Of a DNA stretch of 64,000 bases, positions 24,794 through 35,674 are shown in pieces (within the stretch, counting starts at the first letter, position 1; each line of letters starts with the position of its first letter). This stretch comes from Pyrocephalus nanus (taxonomy: Eukaryota > Chordata > Aves > Passeriformes > Tyrannidae): assembly GCA_038380795.1 (NCBI GenBank), contig CM076259.1, positions 64,995,938-65,059,937 on the forward strand, read 5' to 3'. The notes beneath the pieces are model-generated. The model saw nothing but the letters and a program-made list of their open reading frames with translations. It did not search any database and had not been told where the DNA came from. A program made the position numbers and the translations under genes.

Positions 24794-24824
24794 TTAAGTA
24801 CATAAAGTACTTAAGTACATTAAG
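24794..24824. repeat. Palindromic TTAAGTAC cluster
   Basis: TTAAGTAC occurs at 24794 and 24811, with a partial third copy after it. GTACTTAAGTAC at 24807-24818 is a perfect 12-bp palindrome. No function can be assigned. Confidence 0.7.
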
Positions 24825-25535
24825 TAAACCAAGGAACTAATTTAAACAATAATACAAACAATGTATAGAAAATAACATTTAAAAAATCAAAGCATTTAAA
24901 TAATTAAAATATTTTATTAAAATAATTAAAATTATTTTACTTTATTTACTTCATCATAGTAATGATAGCCAGATACTTGAGTGTTCAAAATTCTTTACAA
25001 GCACACTGTCATTCTTCACCCAGGGCAGCTCTCCAAGAAGGAAAAGGAAAAAGAGAATGCTACAATAATTAGCAAAGGGAAAGGAAGGACTCCTATCTTA
25101 TTAGAAATCATAAATTTAATCAATCTAGTAACGTTTCCTTTGCAGTCCAACATGTACTTTTCCCTGTCAGCGCTTACTCATTAGCACAGGTATATTTTAC
25201 ATCTAGATTTGGGAAATAATTTTGAATGAGACAGACTTCAAATAGATTTTTGCATAACTGAAATATCAACACACACACAAAAATTCCAATGTGCCAGAGT
25301 TGCAAATCTAGCAGGATAACTTTTGGGGTACATAAAGTTTTGTACTACTATCAACTATATTTTATTTTTTAAATTAATTTACTTTGTATCCTTGGAAAGG
25401 GATTTTACTTAATTTCAGAAGGATAATACAGTTGCTTAATCTATTTAAAGGTTTTGGCATGAAAAAACAATTATACACAAAACATTTCCACTCTCAGACA
25501 AAATGGATGTGCATTCAATTGCTAGTAGCTTTTAT

Positions 25536-25680
25536 AATTAAAAATAAAAAAAAAAAAAAAAGGAAATACAAGCTACCATTGTTAAGTGGAAAAAAGCAAT
25601 TAAAAACACTCATTTGAAATTTAACCCTTATTCCTTCCAATTTAAAAAAAAAAAAATAAAAAAAACAACAAAAACAAAAC
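25536..25680. repeat. Two A-rich runs
   Basis: A-rich stretches at about 25540-25561 and 25643-25680 (A-runs interrupted by T or C), separated by roughly 80 bp. Simple A-rich repeat; possible decayed retroposon tails. Confidence 0.7.
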
Positions 25681-26447
25681 AACTCTAAACCTGCCCTGAA
25701 TGAGAATGTTCTTACTGTCCTAATGATGTTTTGATAACACACGCATATGAATCATGGTATATTACTTATGCTTACATACCAAACCAACAACTATTCTACT
25801 GCTGGAACTAAATACAGCCAAAGAGTATATTTACGATATATTTTATAATTAACTTTTTACCTTAATTCAATTCCAGTTCTCATTGCTAAATCCCTAACTC
25901 CAAATTATTATATTCTAGTTTAGAGCTTTAAACCCTTTAAACCTAAGAGACACAGAAACAGAGCAAATACAGCCTCCTCATCAAGCTCTGTTCTGCTGCC
26001 TAAATGGATAGTAATTCACAGATGAAACTTGTTATATCAAATGACCCCTAATGATCTTAACAGCTGTTTATTGCCAGGCCCTGCCAATGGCTGAAACAAA
26101 CATAATTTTACCCTTTCTCTTTACTCTTGGAAATACTGTCTTAGCAGTGACTTGCCTCTTACATAAATTTTGCAAATGTGTGTAACAAAACTGGCTGATT
26201 CACCTGTAAAACTAGAGACCTAGCAGATTTTAAGAACCAAGACAGCACATACTGTAACCTTTCATCAGTTCAACCTTGGCTGGTTGAAGAGGGCTACAGC
26301 TGGGAAGAAAATAACGCCAGGTAAAATCTGCTGCAGGGCGAACAAAATCCAAGGGATATAAGCTTAAATTAGAGTTCATTACAATGAGATGTCAAACCGA
26401 ATGCCTACTAATTCCAGAAATGAAATTAATAAGTGCACCTAATTTTC

Positions 26448-26510
26448 CTCCTCTCTTTATTTCTTTCTTTTTCCATTCTCTCTTTTCTTCCTTTACTCTT
26501 TTCCTTTTCT
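26448..26510. repeat. Short polypyrimidine tract
   Basis: About 60 bp of CTTT, CTCT and TTCC units on the plus strand with few purines. A small counterpart of the large tract at 12200-13394. Confidence 0.7.
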
Positions 26511-26970
26511 TGTGGGTAACTTAAAAACCAGTAACTTCTGTTTTAGTAAAATTGATTGCTTTGTGGTGGGTGCTTTTGTGAACTGGATCTTTGTGCTGGG
26601 TGTTTGGGTCTGCATGGGTTATATGTTATCTCTGCAAAATCTTTTGTCAAAATGTCTAATTTTCTCACCAATTCAAAAGAAATTATCTCATAGAAAGCAT
26701 AGCAGTCTTTTGTCCAGACATGAGTTCGAGGTAATAACAAACTAAAGGCTTTTCAAAAGTTTGGTAAGCAAACTTAAAAGTCTTAAATGTAAGAAACGTT
26801 CCCAATGAAGCGTGAAGCTTAAAGCTGGAGTGTTACAGCTGTAAGACTGGAAAAGATATGTAGCACAAGGGACACTGTCTCATGACTATCAACAAACATC
26901 AATATAAAACAGTGATGAAGAGACACATAACCATTCCGGACTTATTCATCTATTGGCCTTTGGGAAGAAC

Positions 26971-27019
26971 CATAGAATCACTTAGGTTGGAAAAGACCTT
27001 CAAGATCGTTGAGTCCAGT
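26971..27019 (-). mobile_element. Short CR1 3'-end fragment, reverse
   Basis: CATAGAATCACTTAGGTTGG followed by AAAAGACCTTCAAGATCGTT and GAGTCCAG is the reverse complement of the avian CR1 3' end, almost unchanged. Only about 49 bases are present before the match is lost. Confidence 0.85.
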
Positions 27020-27490
27020 TGTGAAGAGTAACAGTCCTGAGTGGCTCAGGGTAAAAGGAATCTGTTCAGACAGTAGGAAATCTGGATCTTGTGCTCAGTA
27101 CCCTGGGTTCTGTACCTATAGCTGTGCAGACCAAAAAAGGTTTTAATTGGTTTGATTACACACTATTCTGGAAGCCCTCTCTAGCCATCACTAGCCCATT
27201 GACTTTGACTATTGACTGTATTACACCACGTAATTAAAATGTGTTACTTATGGCTTTAGAGAATATCATGTAGAAGGAATATCCATCAGTGGCTTGGTAT
27301 ATTCCTAGGTTTGAAATGTAGTATTATGCATAAGTGATGTTATATTTATCTGAACAAAAATCCAACAGTATCTGTTCTGTGAAATGATCTTATATTGCTG
27401 TTCATTCATAATTCTCCTAATTTATAAACGGACAAAGAGCAAAGAGTCTATTTCAGTGTACTTCACACCACATTTGCTTGCTATACATTT

Positions 27491-27584
27491 CCAAACCATG
27501 ATCACTTGAAAGACTGTCTTGAGTCAACATAAATTCTCCAAACCATGATCACTTGAAAGACTGTCTTGAGTCAACAAAAATTCT
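27491..27584. repeat. 47-bp tandem duplication
   Basis: 27491-27537 and 27538-27584 are two adjacent copies of a 47-bp unit beginning CCAAACCATGATCACTTGAA. They differ at one base near the end (CATAAATT versus CAAAAATT). The near-identity in otherwise unique DNA indicates a recent duplication. Confidence 0.95.
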
Positions 27585-29188
27585 CCTTCCTAAACATACT
27601 GTTGAAGGATTCTTAATAAAATTATTACTACAGTACATTTTCACAACTCTGCCTTAATAATTTGTCTTGATACTTTAAAATATACAGTGCCAAGCTTAAT
27701 GTTGGCAGGAAAAAAAATAATTACAATAGCATTTCATTTAGAGATGCTTCAAGACCACAGACCTGAAACAGTGTTTGCCTTCCCCAGCCTCCCTGCACTA
27801 CTTTTAAGCCTTACAGAAATAATGACTTAGCCAACAGCTGACTGGGTTCATTTCTCCAAGCTCTTAATGTGTTTTTAAAAGATGTTTGTTTTGAGCATAC
27901 ATTTTACTTATATCGAGGATCTGTGTATTCTAAAGTATTTAAACTCGTACTGATAATTAATCTCTTAAAGCTCTTTAAGCTGTTCTGTACCACCTTGTCA
28001 ATAGCAAGCACATATTTGATGGAAATAATTAATCCAACCACTTTTACAAATGTTGGAAAGACACATTAACTGTTCAATATAATGCACATATTTAAATATA
28101 TATTAATTTTTTTAACCATAATCACTTTTCCCCCCAATTTTTTTTCTTCAGAGCTTTACCCTTCTTCAGATATGTCTTTAGCACTGATTTTTCAGCACGG
28201 TTGAATCATCTCACTATTATTCCCTTTTATTTTCTTTAAACTACCTCACATTACTTTCTTATTATTTAGAATTAACCATTTCAAAATCTTAAGATTCCTT
28301 GTCAGAATGTAAATAATCCAAAGTTCTGTTTTAACATCTAATTGGATGCTCCAAATATACAATTATGCTTTGGCATAAATGTTGAATGGCATGCTTAAGC
28401 AGAGCTGCATCTTTTCTCTTCATGATCTCTATGAATGTCTGAATTCATACATTTATGAACCACTCTTGATCAGATTGAGCTAAACACTGCTCTTTGGAGA
28501 AACTGATGTTTGAGCATGTTCGTCCATTGATTGAAATGTGTCTCTTTAGATTAAAAAACAGTTTTGTAAACCAAAATGATAAACCAAATCCAGTCTTTTT
28601 TTTTAAAAGAAAATCCTTTAACAAAGGAAACAAATATTTAGATGATGAAAAGGAGTTATACAAGTAGTTAACACTTGCTAGCATTTCTCTCAATCCAAGC
28701 AGATTACTTTATTCCTCAAGAATCTACCCCACTGCCAATATCCTTCCAGTACCTTTTGGTAGGTCTCTTGTCTATCCACCTTTTTTCTCCAATATGAGCA
28801 AGGAAGTGGTTTATTTTCTTTACTTGTTTCCTTTTTGGGGGCAAACATTAATCAGAAAAAAAATCACAGAATACACAGCCAAACATCAGACCAATGTAAA
28901 GCAGCTAAAAATTATGATAGTGTATCTTTTAGTTATGTTTTATAACAGGCTTCATTTTCATTTCTATCAGACTTTCATTCTGTCACATTTGAAAATTTGT
29001 TGATTTTTTTAATATGTTACAAAGAGTAATAACAAAATCAAATATGTAAAAGATACCAAATGATAACTATATGGTGAGAAAATGGTTTTGGCTGTACAAT
29101 TACTTAATATTCTCAGAGTTAAGTCTTTTATCAGAATATTTAACATTTTCACTGGTACTCCATAGAAATCACAATGTTACCATTTTGT

Positions 29189-29358
29189 CCAGAGAAGCTG
29201 TGGATGCCCCCATCCCTAGAAGTGTTCAAAGCCAGGTTAGATGGGGCTCTGAGCAACCTGATGTTGTAGAAGGTGTCCCTGCCTGTGGAAAGGGAGCTGG
29301 AAAGAAGCCTTTAAGGTCCCTTCCAACCCAAACCATTCTATGATTCTATGAGCCTATG
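29189..29358 (+). mobile_element. CR1 LINE 3' fragment with octamer tail, forward
   Basis: Clear CR1 3' terminus: GAAGCTGTGGATGCCCCCAT, AGGTTAGATGGGGCTCTGAG, GGTGTCCCTGCCTGTGGAAA and AAGGTCCCTTCCAACCCAAA. It ends in two perfect ATTCTATG octamers and a degenerate third (AGCCTATG). It is 5'-truncated to about 160 bp. The plus-strand frame at 29071-29343 simply reads into it. Confidence 0.95.
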
Positions 29359-29677
29359 GATTCAAGTTTTCCCTCTCAAAACAAGTTCCAGCAGATCATC
29401 TGGAGAAGAAAAAAAATGCCTGAAATTCTCTGATATTAAAAGAATCTATCAGATTGCCCTGCTTCTTACACAACTATCCTTTTCCAGTAATTTTTTTGCC
29501 TCTCATATTTTCTAAGTAATACGCAGCTTACCAAAACACAAAGAGTTCACAAAGATACAGAATTACATCTTTTTCCCTATTTGGTACATAAAAACTATTC
29601 ATGAAGAGCATAATAGCACTTGGTGATAAAATAATACCATCCTTAAAACATAATAAAAAGAAAAATGAGAATATGAT

Positions 29678-29790
29678 ATTACAGATCATATGGAAATCTT
29701 GAGATTGAGTGACTTGCCCACAAAATTACACTGAAAGCTTCCATTAAAGTCAAAACCTGAACTTAAATCTCCTGTGTATTAATATAATGT
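29678..29790 (-). mobile_element. MIR/CORE-SINE relic, reverse
   Basis: The plus strand reads ACAGATCATATGGAAATCTT, GAGATTGAGTGACTTGCCCA, CAAAATTACA and AACTTAAATCTCCTG in that order. This matches the reverse MIR consensus blocks ACAGATGAGGAAACTGAGG, AGTGACTTGCCCAAGGTCAC and CCAGGTCTCCTG at the right spacing. It is ancient and strongly diverged. Confidence 0.7.
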
Positions 29791-30184
29791 TTCAGTGACA
29801 GAACTACCCTTTCTTATCATGTAAATCCTGTATTTCACAAAGTTAACTGTAATCAAGTAAGAATAAGTAAGCCTAGCTAAATATTTTTCATGAATCACTG
29901 AAGTAAAACCTTTAAAGTGCCTTGAACCCATGCTTTTCATTAGAATTATGGTCTCCCAGTAAATGTGTAATGAGAATCTGAGATAAGTATAAATTGTCCT
30001 CTCTCTATTTTTTCTTCCTTCCCTTTCCACATTTTTTTTTCTCTGGAGACAAGGCAGAACTGGATAATATTAATAAACCTTAGAGCTCATACCTCTACCA
30101 GTCAGTATAATAATGTTATTTAAGGGATTCTACACAAGAAATTCCTGGCTTCCTTTAAAAAAAAGGCTGTAGGTCAAAACTGTT

Positions 30185-30215
30185 GGGGAGGGTGGAGAGT
30201 GGGGGGGCTGGAGGG
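30185..30215 (+). other. G-quadruplex-type G-run cluster
   Basis: Four G-tracts lie within 31 bases: G4 at 30185, G3 at 30190, G7 at 30201 and G3 at 30213. The loops are 1, 8 and 5 bases. It is a striking G-rich island in AT-rich DNA. In the KLHL1 pre-mRNA the complementary C-rich strand would be present, so any quadruplex would form on the non-transcript strand. Confidence 0.6.
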
Positions 30216-33200
30216 TCAAAAAAAGCATTGTTTTCACATTGTTTCCTCCCTCACTTAATGCATTTTATTGGATTAGAGATTTCCACAATATGCAAACAGA
30301 ATAATTAAAAAAAAATACTTTTCTCTCCAAACGTTTAATAATCCACATCTTCTCTATCTAATGTGCACATTTCTCAGGAGCTGGTTCAGACCAGCCTCCT
30401 TGGTTACACCTCCTTGAATGTGTTCAAGAGTCCAAACTGTTACTGATATCCCCAGAAGAAACACCTTAACTAAGTCAAAGGTTTAGTAGGCTGTCATTAA
30501 ATGTGTATTTACCAATATGCCTGACAGCAAAAGAGGAAACAACATTCCCAGTAGAGATGAAGATGTATGTGAACACATGACATGATGCAGAAACCTAGTA
30601 TGGAATTCCCCACAGTCATCTAGAAAAACACACAGAACACAATTGACTTTAGTAGAAACACATATATGCTTCAAGTGAATAATATTCCTATATATTTTGC
30701 TTGCTCAGAAAGGATTCAGGATTTATAAGAAAACTCAAATATCAGTTCTGAAACTCAGAAAGTCTTCCAGTGTACATATAGCACATTGGCCTGCTTATTA
30801 ACTTTCTTTAAAGCATAATTACCAGATCATTCAATTTTTTTCCTTAAATTTTTTTTGTTTGTTTTGTTTTCAGATCCATATTTCCTTCAAAGTGCATACC
30901 AGCACAGGATGTGTAGTTCTTGCGATAGTTTCATCATTGTAATGTATTTTATTACTTAATCATTTCTTCTTTCTCCATTCAAAATTTGTTTATCCTCTCT
31001 TTACATTATTTTTATCTTTCAGGATGCTATTTCCTATCTTATGAATATATTTTATATTCTTAGCAGATATACCTGGATACCTTGTTATAGCTTGTCTTCA
31101 AAAAATTCTCTTTGGATTATCCCATTACTATAACTAATGCTGACTGTATTACTATGTAATTATGTAAGATTTCATAATTTAAGAATCATTTAAAAAGTAA
31201 ATCAATTTTAATATATTTTAAGACCAATTGTATATTTATGCATATCGACAGCATGAAGTATGGAGCAGTGAAAATTAATTAACTTAATGCAAGCCTGGTA
31301 AAGAAAAAATAAAAAAAAACACCACACAAACGAAACCCTTTTAAACTCTTCTTTTAAATTAGAATCTTATGAAAGACTAATATAAAACCTTTCAGGTGTC
31401 AAAATGTACTAGTGTGTTACTAGATTGTACCCATCTCTTACTTTGAACAAACATAATTAAATGATTTGATAAAACTTGTCTTCCATGAAGCTCTTTTGTT
31501 CCTAAACAATTCTTTTGTAGTGTTTCTCTATTATTTTTTTAGGATTAACATGAGACTTGTTCACCTGTAACATGGCCCTGTTGAATATTAGAAGAAACAA
31601 ACTTTTCCTTAGACCGCTAGATATTCTCCAACATTTTTTTTTTTTTTGTAAGACTGACTCAAAGATTTGATCAAGGAGTTAATTTTTAATTGTTACTACG
31701 TCTTGTTAGACATAGTTACAGGTTAGATGTATTGTTACTACGTTTGCTATCTATTATTTACTTTTAGTAGTTCATTATTAACATCTCACAAATTAAAACC
31801 AAATCAGGCAGCATTTCAGTGAAAGAAAACTTAAAAATGCATCATATATCAGGCATAAGACTCTTGTATTTTCAGTATGCCCTGCCTATCAAGTTCTGAC
31901 ATTAGCAAAGTATGTTTCTTCCCAATATTTAAAAGAATGTATTCTTTTCTTTCTTACTCCTGCGCAGAATGTTTCATGGATGTATTTAACGTCTTTTAAT
32001 ATTTAACTTTGGTCCTGACTGCAGTTTTCTAGTGTCTCTAACTAAATATAAATTGAAGGACCCACAAGCACTTCAAGACAATTTCCAGGGGGGAATTGAA
32101 ACTGGAAGGCAACACTCTTCCTTTCAGTGTCTACAGAGGTTGGCGGTCATATAGGCTTGATTTGTTTCCTGAGTTATTCCTTATATTGCGGGCATGCAGG
32201 AATATAATTCCTGTTTTAAAACAGTGAAAGAGGAAATTTAATTTTTTTTAAAAGCAAAACTCCACTACTGTCCATATTGTAGCCTTATCTCCGGTTCTGT
32301 CTCTGGCCTTGTCTCCTTATATCCTTGGTCCCCTGGAAGCATCTGGGCTATGGCTTCCAGTTAACAGCCCTAGGCTCTGTCTGCTGTGATCAGATACTGT
32401 AGGGCTGTACAGTACATCAACTGTTTCTGTTGTGGTACCCTCCGCTCACTATTCACCTTCCCATAGGTAACAGTATCTGATCTCCCTTCTCCCAAAAATA
32501 TGAGATACACCTTCACAGTAAGACCTTTGGTGAAGACCCTTCTTGAAGTTAAGTAAGGTGAAAACTTTAAGATAACCTGTTGGTGATAACATACTTGAGT
32601 TAAAAGGTTATAAAAATGTTCTATAAAGATTATTTTTATTTTTTTCTTCCTATTGTACTCTCCCCTGTTCTCTATTGCTATTTCACAGGAAACTTCATAC
32701 ACCTAAATTATGTTTTGACCATGAGGGATGAAATGGCAACTGAAAACTGGAGCTTTTTATCGTGTCCTTTAAGCTTAATCTCATTACATTTCTTCAGGAA
32801 AATTTCAGTAGTGGAGGTTGAGAAGGGAATATATATGAGGAGGGCCTTTTGGGAGAATTTTTCATATTGCTGGTTAGGGAGAGGGATGAAAGACTCTGCA
32901 AGTAATGAGTTTGATGAGTACAAGCAGTAGCATAAATTACTTATTACTGTGTACATTTGTTAATAGGATCTAGTTGTAAAATTATATCCTATTTTAAAGC
33001 AAAACTGCATTTATACTACACGAAACTGAGTTTCTGGTTGACATCTGCATTCTTAACTTATGAACATCATTCAGCATAGATCTAACAACAGCAACAGCAA
33101 AAATACAGGGTTGCTCAACTGCAATTGATTTTATTCAGAAAAAAAAAAAAAAGTTTAAGCTCCTGTGAAGTTCATTGCTGATTACAGAAACCTATATGGC

Positions 33201-35674
33201 CTGTCTTTTTATTCTGATAGATTTGGCCACAGTTAAGCATTAGTTACAATAGCATGCTTACCATTGGCCAAAATAACAATAAAAACAAGGACTTCGAGGT
33301 ACTGGTTCGTTAACTACAGTTATGGCAGGAATCATGCTGATTCCTGGGTAAATATGCTGAACTGAGAAAACAGTTGATCCACAGATTGATTGATTGCTTG
33401 GTTACTTAGCTGTATCTTAAAAAGGAGAAAACCTATATGCTTATTAAAGAATTGCTTCTTGCAAAGATTTCAGAGATGTGGATTAAAAAAAAACACCACA
33501 AATAAGAACACTGATGTTAATAAAGCTGAAAAATATATATGAATAAGAAAAGGTAACTACAAAAATTCAGTATATTCTTGATAAATAAGTTCCATCCTCA
33601 CTCACTTTACAGAATGAGAGAGCATATAAGCAGAGGAATAAATTTACTGTCAGAATTTCAGAAGACATTTTTCACTTTATGGTAAATAGTTTTGTCAGAG
33701 TGCTCTAACTCCTAAAGAAAAAAATCTAATTCTAGGTTTATTTTTTCCATCTTTAGAAATAATTCATAACAGTACAGACCTCATGCAGATGTAGATAGTA
33801 ATTTTTGCCAAGATGGTTTGCACTGCACTTGTACTGCAAGAATATCTCTGCATCACACTTCTGTGTACACAGATGTGTATGCATATGTGCAGAACTGCAC
33901 ATTAAATTGGAAGAGAGGGTAGAATTTTAAGGATGACTTTAGGACTGTAAAAATATTGAGGGAGAATTCATTTTTCCTTCTTGAGCTTCTATGTGAAAGT
34001 ATTTTAGCTTGACAATAACAATACCACATATTTTTCTATCATTTCTTCCCTTCCTAGCTGGTTCCAGTGTCTGGGGTCCTGCTCAGTAATGTAAGCTCTT
34101 GCTCCTTTTAATGCAATAATGGCAAATGCACATAGAAACTCAGTGTTACGGAAGAGGACAACTGAGTACCAGCCTGCAATCCTGAGAAGTAGACAGTCAG
34201 GCAGGGAGAAAGGTGAGCCTGTGGGATAGATGCTGACTTTTTAGAAGGGAAGATGGCTAATAAAAATAAGGATAGCTGTGGATAAGTTCTCGTTAAATGT
34301 TCACAGCACCAAATAACTGAACTAGCATGTAAATGTGATTTAGAATGTAGAGATGAGAAAAGATGAGGAACAGAGGGAGGCTGCTATTGTGATCCCAAAA
34401 GAAGCTACAGTAAGATACCAGTTTGTTTTCCCAAACTTGTTTCCTTATTTCCTCACACACAGTATTGCTGAAGCCCATTTCTTTGTGCAATGATACTATC
34501 AGCAAGCAGAACAATTCTAAATTGACCTGAGATTACTAAGGAGACATATACGCACATTAGCTGTGCACCAAGAGGGACCACTTTAAAAACACACTGCTCG
34601 CGATGTCCTTGGACAGCGGGTCGTGAAGGCTAATGGAAGGTGCGGGTAGAGTAAACGAGTCATAGCAGGTTGCTTAGGAGACCTGGCATCAGCTTGCTGA
34701 GTGAGGCTGAGGACTTTATTTCTCTCAAATAGCATTGGTATCAAGACAGTGTTTGTACACAGATGTCACTTAGGCAGATTCGTTTAACTGCACACTAAAT
34801 AGTCTGACAAATTCAGAAAATGGGGTGACAGGGGTGACACTCATATTCCTGGTCTTTCTGGTGCACTCTGTGACTGTAAATTACCTGAGGGTGAGTCAGA
34901 GGAGTTCTGGTGAACACTACAATTGCTAATCATTTGGAGGCATTTGGCCAAGCAAGGAACACGAGATATGCTTGTTATATTAACTGTACTGGGAAGATAT
35001 ATGATTCTGATATAGCAGATGAGGAGCTAAACTGTAAATAATTCTTCCATTTGCTTTTCTTCCTAAAAGATTTTATTAAGATATATTAGTTTTCTTCTTC
35101 CTGCTGCTTATTTCCCCAAATCCTCACACTGACAACGTAAAGGTCTAGGCAATCTAGCTGCAACTGTACAACTGTATCTAATCCTAACTTAGAAGGGAGA
35201 AACAATATGCTTAGTAGTGGATCGTTTGAATATTTCTTCCTATTAGCGTTTGAAAGATGTGAATACATAATATATAAATATTAGTACAGTTGAAAAGCAT
35301 CTTGAGACAAAAAAGCCAACTGCAACCATTCAGTGCCATTTTACTGATAAAAAACAAAGAGCTGTCCTAGTTCATACTGCCATCTCCATTCATCCCATCC
35401 CTTAATTAGTGAGACACCAGTTACCAAAAATGGTGTGAAGGTGAAATATAGAAACAGATCCAGTCAAATCTTCCCGAGCAGTGTGGTGACAGCTTCGTGA
35501 CCTGCTATTCTCCTGAGACAGCCTAAGTGCCAAAACCATAGCAAATCTCAGAAGATACCATCATGACTATTGCAAGTGTGAGACTGGGACAACTCTCTGG
35601 ACATGTTTATTCCCCCATGAACTTTAGCAATGATCAAATGATTTCAAACTGGATCTTGTCACATCCCAGCCTCT
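30216..35674. other. Intron DNA without a gene
   Basis: Mostly AT-rich and featureless. Two pockets differ from the background, at 32070-32480 (mixed-composition, repeat-like) and 34599-34657 (CpG-rich), and I cannot name either. The 110-aa minus and 104-aa plus frames around 32370-32930 overlap each other and have no recognisable domain. Confidence 0.6.
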
